Assembly (NCBI GenBank): GCA_965601665.1
Contig: OZ271833.1
Span: forward strand, 1,488,001-1,552,000
DNA length: 64,000 nt
Direction: 5' to 3'
DNA from: JANQNX01 sp965601665
Lineage (GTDB): Bacteria; Pseudomonadota; Gammaproteobacteria; Eutrophobiales; Eutrophobiaceae
A program made the position numbers and the translations under genes. Positions 1 through 9,294 of the stretch are shown piece by piece (position 1 is the first letter of the stretch; every line of letters begins with the position of its first letter). The notes beneath the pieces were generated by a model. That model worked only from the letters and a program-made list of their open reading frames with translations. It had not been told where the DNA came from and did no database searches.

Positions 1-540
1 TACCGCGTAAGGATTCGTCTGCTCTATCGCTGATTGTACATTTTCCGGCGTTAAACCACCCGCTAATATTAGCGGTTTTTCACACTTTTCAGGTACCTTT
101 TTCCAGTCAAATATCTGACCAGTGCCGCCAGGCAGATTATCTACATAGGTGTCGAGTAGCAGTGCGTTTGCAGATGAATATTGCTCTACAACCTGCAAGA
201 TATCTGACTCTGGTTGCACAGCAAACGCTTTAATATAAGGCTTACCAAACTGACTGCAAGCATGTTCGGGCTCCTGTCCATGAAATTGCACTGTATCAAT
301 GGCAACCTTGTCGAGCACCCGGGAAATTGTCTCACTGTCAGCGTCGACAAAAAGGCCAACCACGTTGACAAATGCCGGTAGCGCCAACGAAATTTCTCGT
401 GCCAGTTCTATCGACACATAACGCGGGCTCGGTGGATAAAACACCAGGCCGATGGCATCGGCACCCGCATTGGCAATCGCTATGGCATCCTCGACACTGG
501 TAACACCACAAATTTTAGTTTTCACACGCGCGTTGTTCAT
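1..540 (-). CDS. trpF: Phosphoribosylanthranilate isomerase, C-terminus cut by window edge
   Basis: This enzyme converts N-(5-phosphoribosyl)anthranilate to CdRP in tryptophan synthesis. Reading the minus strand from the ATG at 540 gives an uninterrupted frame starting MNNARVKTKICGVTS. The KICG motif carries the family's catalytic cysteine. Further on come the TIM-barrel elements GLVFYPPSPR, VQFHG and LLDTY, and near the edge the phosphate-binding LAGGLTPENV. About 180 residues are present; the family usually has 200-215, so only the tail is missing. The start codon overlaps the truA stop (ATGA), which implies translational coupling. The leuB-asd-fimV-truA-trpF order matches Pseudomonas-like genomes. 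Confidence 0.93.
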   Translation of the reverse strand, partial: MNNARVKTKICGVTSVEDAIAIANAGADAIGLVFYPPSPRYVSIELAREISLALPAFVNVVGLFVDADSETISRVLDKVAIDTVQFHGQEPEHACSQFGKPYIKAFAVQPESDILQVVEQYSSANALLLDTYVDNLPGGTGQIFDWKKVPEKCEKPLILAGGLTPENVQSAIEQTNPYAV

Positions 541-1328
541 TTCAATGAACCCATTTGCTCCAGCAAGGTGTTCGACACAGGAATATCGTATTTCGCAGGA
601 TACGCAACATTGACGAGGTATAGTCCGTCAGGCGGTGCAGTGACGCCACCCACGGTCCGGTCCCGCGCCTGTAGTACCTCTTCACACCAGCCTATCTCCT
701 GTTTACCCGAACCAATCGTCATCAGCACACCAGCAATATTTCGGACCATATGATGTAAAAAAGCATTGGCGTTAATAGTAAGCAGAAACCAGTTATCCAG
801 TCTATGCACCTGCAGGGAATGCACGGTGCGCACGGGTGATTTTGCCTGGCAGGCTACTGCACGAAACGATGAAAAATCATGTTCCCCATGCAGAACCGCA
901 GCAGCCTGCTGCATTTTCTCCAGATTCAGCTCCCGGCATTGCCATGTCACCCTGCCATGAAAAATAGCGGGTCTCGCGCGGCGGTTCAGGATCAAATACT
1001 GGTAAGTTCGATTCAGAGCTGAAAAACGCGCATTAAATGCCTCATCTATTTGTTTGGCCCACGTAACGGAGATATCTTCAGGTAATAACGTATTAGCACC
1101 GAGCACCCATGCATGCGTTTGCCTGACAGCCTCGGTTTCAAAATGCACAACCTGTTGCAGTGCATGCACACCGGCATCAGTGCGTCCCGCGCAAACAACT
1201 GATATTTCCTGGTTTGCTACCGAGGACAACGCCAGCTCGACATGGCCCTGGACCGTGTTGGGGAGGGTTTGTTTTTGCCAGCCAACGTAATTGCACCCGC
1301 AATACTCAATACCAAGTGCAATTTTCAT
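537..1328 (-). CDS. truA: tRNA pseudouridine(38-40) synthase TruA
   Basis: TruA isomerises uridines 38-40 in the anticodon arm of tRNAs. The 263-residue product has the usual family length. It carries the signature AGRTDAGVHA with the catalytic aspartate at about residue 52, and the later conserved FLHHMVRNI segment. The ATG at 1328 is the natural start. The gene lies 63 bp downstream of fimV, behind a likely terminator, and its stop overlaps the trpF start by four bases, so truA and trpF probably share a transcript. Confidence 0.97.
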   Translation of the reverse strand: MKIALGIEYCGCNYVGWQKQTLPNTVQGHVELALSSVANQEISVVCAGRTDAGVHALQQVVHFETEAVRQTHAWVLGANTLLPEDISVTWAKQIDEAFNARFSALNRTYQYLILNRRARPAIFHGRVTWQCRELNLEKMQQAAAVLHGEHDFSSFRAVACQAKSPVRTVHSLQVHRLDNWFLLTINANAFLHHMVRNIAGVLMTIGSGKQEIGWCEEVLQARDRTVGGVTAPPDGLYLVNVAYPAKYDIPVSNTLLEQMGSLK

Positions 1329-1340
1329 GGTTGTGTAACA

Positions 1341-1365
1341 GAAGAAAACAATCGCGCGGCGATTG
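1341..1365 (-). terminator. Probable intrinsic terminator after fimV
   Basis: A perfect 7-bp stem (CAATCGC / GCGATTG, 3-nt loop) at 1349-1365 is followed on the minus strand by TTTTCTTC. It lies 27 bp past the fimV stop and just before truA. It fits a short rho-independent terminator, although the U tract is interrupted by a C. If real, truA-trpF is partly uncoupled from fimV. Confidence 0.5.
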
Positions 1366-1391
1366 AAACAATAACGACTACAACAACTTGA

Positions 1392-4300
1392 TTAAACCTG
1401 TCCGAGTAAATCCTGGGCCTGCTGCTTTTGTTCATCGTTGCCGGCGGCCATCACTTCATCAAGGATTGTCCTGGCACTGTCCTTGTCGCCTAGTTCAACA
1501 TAGGCCTTGGCCAGGTCAAGCTTGGTAGCAATTTCATCTTCAGCGCTTTGTTCTTCAGGCTGTGAAGTACGTGGGACAAAGACAGTGCTGTCTTCATCAT
1601 CATCGTCGTCATCGTCCATCTCCAGCTCTGGCGGCGCCATCTCAAGTGTACCTGTGCCATCGGAAACCGCGTCATCTGTTGCCGGGCCAAGGTCTTCATC
1701 CAGTGCCAGGTCAAAATCAAGCGTATTTGCATCGTCAGAATCATCCGATGCTGAATCAGCATTATCAGCATCAATATCGACATCAAGTCGTATTGGTTCG
1801 TCGCTATCATCACCGCCGAGGTCTTCACCGGTCAGCGATAATTCAAGTCCATCATCTGCAATCGTATCAGCAATGTCCTCTTCGTCTTCGGGAGAGTCAT
1901 CTGAATCACCAAGATCCAGTTCCAGTCCACCACCCAGGTCATCATCAGAAGTGCTTTCTTCAATGTCCATGCTCAGGGTGTCATCATCTACCCCGGCAGC
2001 AGCATCAAAATCGATCACGTTATCATCGCCCTCGACTGCATCCTCATCACTGCTGCTATCCAAATCCAGATCCAGCAATTCATCACTGTCAGCACTTGCA
2101 CCACTTGCCGCGGTTAAGTCCAGCATGTCTTCACCGCTATCCATTTCAAGGCCGGAAGAAGCCGACATTTCCAACGTATCGCCACTGGCTTCTTCAGCAG
2201 AAGTATTCTCCAGTTTGTCTTCACTGCCTATACCACTGCTGGATACATCCAGCACGTCGTCGTCAAGCTCATCCTTGTTACCCACGGCAGTGACATCCAG
2301 TAAGTCTTCACCACCCTCATCAAGCGACGAATCCATCGTTGCCTCTTCAGAAAAGGCCAAATCGTCTTCATCAACATCAAGACTGGCTGCTGCGGTGACG
2401 TCAAGCACGTCCTCACCATCATCAACGGCAGTCACATCAAGAATATCTTCTCCATCATCAGCCGCCGTAACATCCAGCATTTCATCGTCTGTTTGAGCTG
2501 CTGGCTCTTCATCACCGCCAATATCGAAATCAAGCGTATTCTCATTGTCTCCAGCTTCTGCATCAGCTGTTACATCCACAAATCCGCCACCTGCGCTGTC
2601 GGCCGACTCATCGTCTTCAACCTCACCTTCACCGAATAATTCCCGGTTGGGGGACATTTCAGACCACATGGCGACTGCCATATCCCAATGTTCGCCCTCA
2701 CCGTTAACGAGGTCATGCAGCACTTTCGCCTCTTCCTCGTAGGATTTTTTATTACCCGAGGTATAGAACACCTCGAGCAGCTTGGTGTGGAACTCGGCGT
2801 TATCCGGCTTATCCTTTATTGCATTGCGAACAAAATCCTCAGCCTGATCAAATTGTTCAAACGCAAGATAGGTATTTACTTCCTGTAACGGATCTTCATC
2901 CTCTTCTTCTTCCTCGGGTTCTGCAACAGCAGCAACAGGTTCCGCCTCTTCTTCGCTTCGCTCTGGCAAGTAGGTTTCGTCTTCGGAATTATCTTCTTCC
3001 TCAGCACCGGCAATGATTGTTTCATCCTCTTTATCCGGCTCTTCAGTACCCGGAAGTACGGTTTCCTCTTCAGCATCCAGCACCTGTTGTGCTTCATCAA
3101 TATCAGATACTTCTTCTTCAAAATCAGGGAATGCATCCGCACTCGTATCAACTACATCAGCTGCTTCTGTTTCCTTTTTCTTCTTCAGCTTTGAAGCTAC
3201 TGCAATAAGGATAAGCACAACCAGCAAACCAACGGCGGCTATGGCGTATAGCGGATTGCCTCCAACGAGGTCGGTGACTGGTCCGAGATAAGGTGACAGC
3301 ATATCCATAACACCGCCACCGGCTGCAGTACTTTCAGGTTCAATCTGTAGAACTTCAATCTCTTCCTCGGCTGCGGTTTCATCAATAGCCACCGCTTCTT
3401 CAGCAGGCTCAGCTAATTCACTGTCATCAGTTGCCGGCGCTTCTGCCACTGTCTCTTCGATAACTGCTTCAGTACTTTCGGCCACATCAGTTTCTGCAAC
3501 CATCTCTTCCGTACCCTGCTCGGCTAATTGCTGCTGCAGAACTGCAAGCTCGTCGTCCTTGAGCTCCAGTAAGCGTTTCAGATCCGCCAGCAGCGCTTCA
3601 GTCTCCTGTAGCTGGTCCTTGAGTTCGAGATTTTCCTGCGTTAATGCCTGTATGCTTTCTTCAGCCAGGATTAAATCGGAAGCAGTACTGCTGCCCTCTA
3701 CTTCGGCCACCGGCTCAGTCGCTTCTTCAGCATCATCGGCAGACAAGAGCTTGAGTTCGGCATCGTCTGCGTCCGTTGTCTGTTCGACAACAACTCCAGC
3801 AGGTTCAGTTACAGTGCCAGAACTCGTTTCAGGACGTTCACTGACATCAACTGCTGTCGCGTCCTTGATTTGTTCCCAGGCCGCGTATTGCCTTTTCGTT
3901 TCAGTCAATGCCTCGGCCTTACTCAGTGCCGATATCTCTGTCTCGGAGGGCATCTGCAGTATCTGGCCACGTTTGAGACCGTTTACATTGTTATTAGCAA
4001 ACGCATCCGGGTTCGCTTTCAGAAGTGCCAGCATCATCTGGTTGATGCTAACGGACGAATCCGGTCGCATGGCGGTAGCAATAGACCACAACGTGTCATT
4101 AGCACCTGTTGGACCGAAGTCACCGCCGCTATAATCAAGCGATCTGGCCGCAGGCACTGACGTACCGGATACCGTTGCACCAATGGAGTACTGATCAAAA
4201 TCATCCGCATAGACAACCTGGTGATCGGGGTCATCCGGCAAGTCGACAGGGGCCGGTTCAGACGGGGTCAGTGCCATAATGTCAGCGGCGTTAACCTCGG

Positions 4301-4694
4301 CATCGTACATTGGTGGATCGAGCAGAACAGTGTACTCACGGTACAATCTGCCGTTGGCCCAGCTTACTTCCACGAGAAAATTCAGAAATGGTTCACGTAT
4401 CGGTTGTTCGCTGCTGACCTGAATATAGTCATCACCGGTTTCCGATCGCACCAGCTTGAAACGCAATTCGCCAAGGATAAAAGGGCGATCAATGTTAGCC
4501 CTTGCAAAAGCATCAGCATCTGCCAAGGAAACAGTTAATGAATCAAGCTCATCAGGTCCTGCGGATAACAGCTTTATCTTGCCCGCAAAAGGCTCATTTA
4601 GTGCGGAATCAGGGTCAAGGTTGCCCAACCCAAGGGCATAAGCTATACCCGGTAGCAGAGTAAGCAAAAGAATCAAACGTAATGAAAATTTCAT
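1392..4694 (-). CDS. fimV: FimV-family polar hub / peptidoglycan-associated protein
   Basis: FimV proteins are inner-membrane, LysM-containing polar organisers needed for type IV pilus assembly and twitching in Pseudomonas. About 1100 residues from the ATG at 4694, which has an AAGG 7 nt upstream; a TTG six codons earlier is also possible. Domains in order: signal peptide; FimV N-terminal beta domain (about 20-130, ending LLDPP); LysM-like segment (about 197-250); coiled coil (345-392); one transmembrane helix (about 480-502) followed by KLKKKK; a very acidic cytoplasmic region with repeated EDxLDVTA units; and a C-terminal FimV motif (LAKAYVELGDKDSARTILDE). It lies 24 bp downstream of a second, stand-alone FimV N-domain gene. 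Confidence 0.93.
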   Translation of the reverse strand: MKFSLRLILLLTLLPGIAYALGLGNLDPDSALNEPFAGKIKLLSAGPDELDSLTVSLADADAFARANIDRPFILGELRFKLVRSETGDDYIQVSSEQPIREPFLNFLVEVSWANGRLYREYTVLLDPPMYDAEVNAADIMALTPSEPAPVDLPDDPDHQVVYADDFDQYSIGATVSGTSVPAARSLDYSGGDFGPTGANDTLWSIATAMRPDSSVSINQMMLALLKANPDAFANNNVNGLKRGQILQMPSETEISALSKAEALTETKRQYAAWEQIKDATAVDVSERPETSSGTVTEPAGVVVEQTTDADDAELKLLSADDAEEATEPVAEVEGSSTASDLILAEESIQALTQENLELKDQLQETEALLADLKRLLELKDDELAVLQQQLAEQGTEEMVAETDVAESTEAVIEETVAEAPATDDSELAEPAEEAVAIDETAAEEEIEVLQIEPESTAAGGGVMDMLSPYLGPVTDLVGGNPLYAIAAVGLLVVLILIAVASKLKKKKETEAADVVDTSADAFPDFEEEVSDIDEAQQVLDAEEETVLPGTEEPDKEDETIIAGAEEEDNSEDETYLPERSEEEAEPVAAVAEPEEEEEDEDPLQEVNTYLAFEQFDQAEDFVRNAIKDKPDNAEFHTKLLEVFYTSGNKKSYEEEAKVLHDLVNGEGEHWDMAVAMWSEMSPNRELFGEGEVEDDESADSAGGGFVDVTADAEAGDNENTLDFDIGGDEEPAAQTDDEMLDVTAADDGEDILDVTAVDDGEDVLDVTAAASLDVDEDDLAFSEEATMDSSLDEGGEDLLDVTAVGNKDELDDDVLDVSSSGIGSEDKLENTSAEEASGDTLEMSASSGLEMDSGEDMLDLTAASGASADSDELLDLDLDSSSDEDAVEGDDNVIDFDAAAGVDDDTLSMDIEESTSDDDLGGGLELDLGDSDDSPEDEEDIADTIADDGLELSLTGEDLGGDDSDEPIRLDVDIDADNADSASDDSDDANTLDFDLALDEDLGPATDDAVSDGTGTLEMAPPELEMDDDDDDDEDSTVFVPRTSQPEEQSAEDEIATKLDLAKAYVELGDKDSARTILDEVMAAGNDEQKQQAQDLLGQV

Positions 4695-4718
4695 TGCCAG
4701 CCTTTTCGTCAAATAGAT

Positions 4719-5168
4719 TTACCTGGCTCCGGGGGGATCCAGTAATAATGTGTAATCGCGTACCAGTTGCCCATTTCCCCAGTCCAGGTCCAGTTGAAAA
4801 CTAAGCACGGGTTCCTTGATGACATCATCACTGGTAATTTTCAGATAGCCACCGCTATCGGTACGAACCAGTTCATGCTTAAGCTGTTGCAGGCGCATCC
4901 CTTCGGCCTGGTCGGGCATGATTGTTATATTCAAGCGGCTGAGTTCTTCAGCGCTCGCAGAATTAAGTTGTATTTCTGCGTCAAGCTTTTGATTCAGAGA
5001 GGAATTCAGCTGAATATCAGATACGCCTAATGCCAGACAATTCCCCATCGCTGCGGCAAGAACAACACCACTGGTAAACCGCATCATGTGCTTGTTGTGA
5101 AACATGTTTGTTGCACTATACATTTGTTTTTTATGGAAAAATATTCTACCAGGCATTACATGTTCCAT
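4719..5168 (-). CDS. Stand-alone FimV N-terminal domain protein
   Basis: The 149-residue frame corresponds only to the N-terminal domain of FimV: a hydrophobic signal-like stretch, then ALGVSDIQLNSSLNQKLDAE and, at the end, RDYTLLLDPPGAR. The stop falls just after LLDPP, exactly where the N-domain of the neighbouring full-length FimV ends. The product is predicted to be exported and soluble. The start is uncertain: Met22 (5105) or Met28/29 (5084-5087) would place a standard signal peptide at the N-terminus, and no strong ribosome binding site decides it. It is probably co-transcribed with fimV. It could be a partial tandem duplication that kept a function, or a decaying copy; the frame is intact. 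Confidence 0.8.
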   Translation of the reverse strand: MEHVMPGRIFFHKKQMYSATNMFHNKHMMRFTSGVVLAAAMGNCLALGVSDIQLNSSLNQKLDAEIQLNSASAEELSRLNITIMPDQAEGMRLQQLKHELVRTDSGGYLKITSDDVIKEPVLSFQLDLDWGNGQLVRDYTLLLDPPGAR

Positions 5169-5255
5169 GTTTGGCCTCGTCTGCAGCGCTGCTGGTTCGA
5201 TGCCAGAACCCGTGAAACCTGCGAATATGGTTTACAATTTACCCATAACTATAGT

Positions 5256-6278
5256 TTATATGTGATCTTTTACCAGAATTTCAGCAATTTGAACACTATT
5301 TAATGCCGCCCCTTTTCGGACGTTATCAGAGACCACCCAAAGATTTAGTCCGGTGGGATGAGAGATATCCTCGCGAATACGTCCGACAAATACCGGGTCT
5401 TCACCTGCTGCTTCGGTAACAGCAGTCGGATAGCCACCGTCTGCATGCTCATCCATAACGACCACACCGGGCGCCCTGGCCAGCAATTCGGTTGCCTGTG
5501 CGGCAGTCAGCTTATCCCTGGTTTCTATATGCACTGCCTCGGAGTGCCCATAAAAAACCGGCACCCTGACAGTAGTCGGGTTTATCTTTATCGCATCATC
5601 TTCAAAAATCTTGCGTGTCTCCCATACCATTTTCATTTCTTCCTTGGTATATCCATTTTCCTGGAAGGCATCGATATGGGGTAGTACGTTGAATGCAATC
5701 TGCTTTGGATAAACATCACAGATGGCATCTTTTGCGTTCAACAGGTCTGCAGTTTGTTTGGCCAACTCTTCAATGGCTTCTTTGCCAGTACCGGATACCG
5801 CCTGGTAAGTACAAACATTAATGCGCGTAATACCTGCTGCGTCATAGAGAGGCTTTAACGCGACCAGCATCTGTATCGTGGAACAGTTCGGGTTGGCGAT
5901 GATGCCACGATTCGTGTAATCGGCAATAGCATGAGCGTTGACTTCAGGCACCACCAGCGGAATATCATCGTCGTAGCGAAACTGGGATGTGTTATCAACC
6001 ACAACACAGCCGGCATCGGCAGCACGCGGCGCATGTATGGCTGATACAGATGCGCCTGGAGAAAATAGCCCCACCTGTGCCTGACTAAAATCGAATTCTT
6101 CCAGATCCTGTACTACCAGTTGTTTATCGCCAAATGCCACCCTTTTTCCAACAGAACGCTTGCTGGCTAAAGGGAAAACCTGGTCAACGGGAAAGTGTCT
6201 CTGCGCCAGTATCGACAGCATGGTTTCACCAACCGCGCCAGTCGCACCGGCAACAGCTACATTAAATAATCTACTCAT
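5256..6278 (-). CDS. asd: Aspartate-semialdehyde dehydrogenase
   Basis: Asd reduces aspartyl phosphate to aspartate semialdehyde with NADPH, feeding lysine, diaminopimelate, threonine and methionine synthesis. The 340-residue protein starts with the nucleotide-binding AVAGATGAVGETML. It has the catalytic-cysteine motif NPNCSTIQM at about residue 131 and the substrate-binding VPVFYGHSEAVHIE segment, which is the short usg/archaeal-like form seen in Pseudomonas. The ATG at 6278 is preceded by AGG. It follows leuB by 25 bp and precedes the FimV genes, a conserved gammaproteobacterial order. Confidence 0.97.
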   Translation of the reverse strand: MSRLFNVAVAGATGAVGETMLSILAQRHFPVDQVFPLASKRSVGKRVAFGDKQLVVQDLEEFDFSQAQVGLFSPGASVSAIHAPRAADAGCVVVDNTSQFRYDDDIPLVVPEVNAHAIADYTNRGIIANPNCSTIQMLVALKPLYDAAGITRINVCTYQAVSGTGKEAIEELAKQTADLLNAKDAICDVYPKQIAFNVLPHIDAFQENGYTKEEMKMVWETRKIFEDDAIKINPTTVRVPVFYGHSEAVHIETRDKLTAAQATELLARAPGVVVMDEHADGGYPTAVTEAAGEDPVFVGRIREDISHPTGLNLWVVSDNVRKGAALNSVQIAEILVKDHI

Positions 6279-6303
6279 AATTCATTACCTGGTAATCAAT
6301 CTG

Positions 6304-7404
6304 TTAAACAACACGTTTCTGTTTTTGTGCCTGCAGGGCCTTGACTACCGCATCGCCCATGTCTTCCGTGCCAACGACAGTTGCACCATCAGCGGCAATA
6401 TCAGGGGTCCTCAGACCCGCACTCAGTACATCACTGACGGCCAGTTCAATACAATCTGCAAGCTGCGACTCGGCCAGTGAGTAACGCAGTAACATGGATA
6501 AGGACAGGATCGTTGCCAGTGGGTTGGCGGCATTCTGTCCGGCAATATCGGGGGCTGAACCATGTATAGGTTCGTACATACCGCTACCATCTGCTGCCAG
6601 GGAAGCCGAAGGCAACATGCCTATACTGCCTGTTAACATGGATGCAAGGTCGGAAAGTATGTCGCCAAACATATTTGTGGTCACGATAACGTCAAACTGT
6701 TTCGGATTACGGACCAGTTGCATGGCTGCATTATCTACATACATATGTGAAAGCTCTACATCTTTAAACTCTTTTGCGGTAGTGCTAACCACTTCACGCC
6801 ACAGCTCCGTCGCTTCAAGCACATTGGCCTTGTCTACCGAGCAAACCCGGCCATTACGCTTGCTGGCAACGTCAAAGGCAACCCGCGCAATTCTCTGAAT
6901 TTCATACTCTGCATAAACCAGCGAGTTATAGCCCTGGCGTTGACCATTCTCAAGCGTACGAATGCCACGCGGCTGTCCAAAATAAATACCGCCAGTCAGT
7001 TCCCTGACGATCATGATATCGAGGTTGCTGACCACCTCAGGTTTCAGGGTAGACGCATCTGCCAGCTGCGGATACAACACGGCGGGACGCAGGTTGGCAA
7101 ACAGACCCAGACCGGCACGGATTGCCAGCAGACCTCTCTCAGGGCGGAGATGTCGTTCAATCCGGTCCCATTTAGGGCCACCTACGGCACCAAGTAAAAC
7201 AGCGGCAGAGGCCTTTGCCTGCTCCAGTGTTTCGTCAGGCAGGGGCACACCTGTTTCATCTATTGCACTGCCACCGATCAAACCGTAACTAACGCTGATA
7301 TCGAGCTTTTTGTAGGCCACCAGGTAATCAAGCACCTTGGTAGCCTGTTCAACAATCTCGGGGCCGATTCCATCTCCGGGTAAAATGAGAATTTTCTTTG
7401 TCAC
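6304..7404 (-). CDS. leuB: 3-isopropylmalate dehydrogenase
   Basis: LeuB oxidatively decarboxylates 3-isopropylmalate in leucine biosynthesis. The 366-residue sequence has the LPGDGIGPE N-terminus, the substrate loop LLGAVGGPKWD, the metal- and substrate-binding VDNAAMQLV, and the motif NMFGDILSDLASMLTGSIGMLPSASL. Translation appears to begin at a GTG (7404). leuC and leuD, which often lie upstream, are not here; a DMT permease occupies that place, so this leuB is separated from the isomerase genes or they lie elsewhere. Confidence 0.97.
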   Translation of the reverse strand: MTKKILILPGDGIGPEIVEQATKVLDYLVAYKKLDISVSYGLIGGSAIDETGVPLPDETLEQAKASAAVLLGAVGGPKWDRIERHLRPERGLLAIRAGLGLFANLRPAVLYPQLADASTLKPEVVSNLDIMIVRELTGGIYFGQPRGIRTLENGQRQGYNSLVYAEYEIQRIARVAFDVASKRNGRVCSVDKANVLEATELWREVVSTTAKEFKDVELSHMYVDNAAMQLVRNPKQFDVIVTTNMFGDILSDLASMLTGSIGMLPSASLAADGSGMYEPIHGSAPDIAGQNAANPLATILSLSMLLRYSLAESQLADCIELAVSDVLSAGLRTPDIAADGATVVGTEDMGDAVVKALQAQKQKRVV

Positions 7405-7469
7405 TTTCGTTTAACCTGTCACTTACTAGTTTCTAATTATTTTTGGCCGCAAAGCATACAATAAAATGC

Positions 7470-8381
7470 TCATGGCGAGTATGGAGTGTTGATATCAACC
7501 CGCTTGCTATTCATTACACCGACCAGGCCTGCCACAACAATCAGGCTACCACCAAGATACTCGCCTTGACCCAGCACTTCACTTGTCAGCCAGTCGGCCG
7601 AAACAGCACCGGCCACGATCTCAAGCAAAAAAATAACCGAGGAGGTCTGTACAGGCAAATGCGTGACACCATACTGTGCAGTCCATGTCATGATTAACAT
7701 AAAGGGAAAACCCAGCAGCAAAATCAGGACTGTCATTTCAGAGCTGGTGGCAGGTAGAGGTTGCTGTGTAAATAACAACACAATCAGGCAGATAGCAATG
7801 ACACCAAGCCATGCAGAACCCAGCTTCAGGCACCAGTGAACCTCACCAATGCGCCTGACTGTAACGTTGGTCAACGCAAACGCCATACCGGCAGTAATGG
7901 CGTAACAATCTGCAAGGCTGGGAGGCGTCGAAAAAAAATCCGGATGCCAGAGCATAATGACGGAACCAACCAGGGCCAGGACCAGTGCGAGCAAGCCATG
8001 CATGGCGATTTTTTCAGCCAACATCAGCCTGGCCATCATGATTGCCCAAACCGGAGACAGGTAAAACAACAACAGCACGCGGACGACCTCTCCCTCCAGC
8101 ATTGCAAGGATAAAACCGAGGTTGGTCCAGCCTGCGGCCAGCGCCAACAGGATATAGCTGGTTTTCTGTTTAAGGTACGCCTCTCTCAGACGCCAGCAGG
8201 GAACGACAACTGTCAGCATTGAAATGCAGTAAATCAAAAGTGTCGCCCACAACCCCGGTACACCGTTATTCTCCAGCAAGCGTAGTGGGTACCACAACAG
8301 ACCCCACAGCACAGCTGCAATCGCGCAGGAAGTAGCGGGAAAAAAAACGGGGGAGGTTTGGGGAAACATGGCCGATAGCAT
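7470..8381 (-). CDS. EamA/DMT-family permease
   Basis: About ten hydrophobic helices in 303 residues with the internal two-fold EamA arrangement. The first half begins AAVLWGLLWYPLRLLE and the second ITAGMAFALTNVTVRR, which places it in the drug/metabolite transporter superfamily. Members export amino acids, nucleosides or other small metabolites, and the substrate cannot be read from the sequence. The start is ATG at 8381 or 8369. It is on the same strand as leuB, 65 bp upstream, and divergent from dapD. Confidence 0.85.
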   Translation of the reverse strand: MLSAMFPQTSPVFFPATSCAIAAVLWGLLWYPLRLLENNGVPGLWATLLIYCISMLTVVVPCWRLREAYLKQKTSYILLALAAGWTNLGFILAMLEGEVVRVLLLFYLSPVWAIMMARLMLAEKIAMHGLLALVLALVGSVIMLWHPDFFSTPPSLADCYAITAGMAFALTNVTVRRIGEVHWCLKLGSAWLGVIAICLIVLLFTQQPLPATSSEMTVLILLLGFPFMLIMTWTAQYGVTHLPVQTSSVIFLLEIVAGAVSADWLTSEVLGQGEYLGGSLIVVAGLVGVMNSKRVDINTPYSP

Positions 8382-8458
8382 ATACTTACGCGATTTTAGC
8401 GCAAACTTCTTTGCCTACCCGCAAACGGACACACCAATTCACTATCAGGAAACCGGAA

Positions 8459-9280
8459 ATGAGTAATATAGAACAACTAATCAATGAACAATTTGACAAT
8501 CGTGCCCAGCTTGAGTCAGGCAAGGCCAGCGACGAAATAAAGGAAGCCGTTGTAAATATTCTCTGGCAACTGGATAGCGGCCAGCTTCGTATTGCGGAAA
8601 AGATAGATGGTGAATGGGTTGTACACCAGTGGTTAAAAAAAGCAGTATTACTGTCATTCATACTTGATAACAACGTTGTAGTTCAGGGCGGCCATACAAA
8701 TTACTATGACAAGATTCCAAACAAGTTTTATGGCTACACCAAGACCCACTTTATAGAAACGGGCGCCCGTGTTGTACCTACCGCTACTGTAAGACGCGGA
8801 AGTTACATCGGGCAAAACGTTGTCTTAATGCCGAGCTTCGTCAATATTGGCGCCTACGTCGACACCGGCACCATGGTAGATACCTGGGCGACAGTAGGCT
8901 CATGTGCGCAAATTGGTAAAAACGTGCACCTTTCCGGCGGTGTTGGTATCGGTGGTGTGCTCGAGCCTCTGCAAGCTAACCCGACTATCATTGAGGACAA
9001 CTGTTTTATTGGTGCACGTTCAGAAGTAGTAGAAGGTGTGATAGTTGGTGAAGGTTCCGTTATCTCTATGGGTGTCTATATCGGGCAAAGTACTCGTATC
9101 TATAATCGCGATACCGGTGAAATAAGCTACGGTTATATTCCACCCGGTTCAGTAGTGGTCTCTGGTAACTTGCCTTCAAAGGATGGCAGCTACAGCCTTT
9201 ACTGCGCGGTAATCGTAAAAACCGTTGATGAAAAAACCCGTAGTAAAGTTGGCATTAACGAGATACTGCGCGATTTGTAA
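8459..9280 (+). CDS. dapD: 2,3,4,5-tetrahydropyridine-2,6-dicarboxylate N-succinyltransferase
   Basis: DapD succinylates tetrahydrodipicolinate in the succinylase branch of lysine and diaminopimelate synthesis. From the ATG at 8459, preceded by AGGAAACCGGA, the product is 273 residues, the family's normal size. A longer frame from 8411 lacks support. The middle is a left-handed beta-helix of hexapeptide repeats (for example VVLMPSFVNIGAYVDTGTMV), ending with IIEDNCFIGARSEVVEGVIV. It sits next to an ArsC-like gene, as in many gammaproteobacteria. Confidence 0.97.
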   Translation: MSNIEQLINEQFDNRAQLESGKASDEIKEAVVNILWQLDSGQLRIAEKIDGEWVVHQWLKKAVLLSFILDNNVVVQGGHTNYYDKIPNKFYGYTKTHFIETGARVVPTATVRRGSYIGQNVVLMPSFVNIGAYVDTGTMVDTWATVGSCAQIGKNVHLSGGVGIGGVLEPLQANPTIIEDNCFIGARSEVVEGVIVGEGSVISMGVYIGQSTRIYNRDTGEISYGYIPPGSVVVSGNLPSKDGSYSLYCAVIVKTVDEKTRSKVGINEILRDL

Positions 9281-9294
9281 GGTGCGCGCCTGTA

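Noticed and set aside
1562..2293. 243-codon His/Pro/Gln-rich frame inside fimV
   Set aside because: Another antisense shadow of the same repeats in a different frame.
2100..2480. Repeated units in fimV considered as a CRISPR-like array
   Set aside because: The units are in-frame protein repeats without unique spacers of constant length. No CRISPR array or cas gene is visible anywhere in the window.
1507..2496. 329-codon Ser-rich plus-strand frame inside fimV
   Set aside because: It is the antisense of the Asp/Glu/Ser-rich repeat region (GAY/GAR codons read as serine codons); low complexity and no ribosome binding site.
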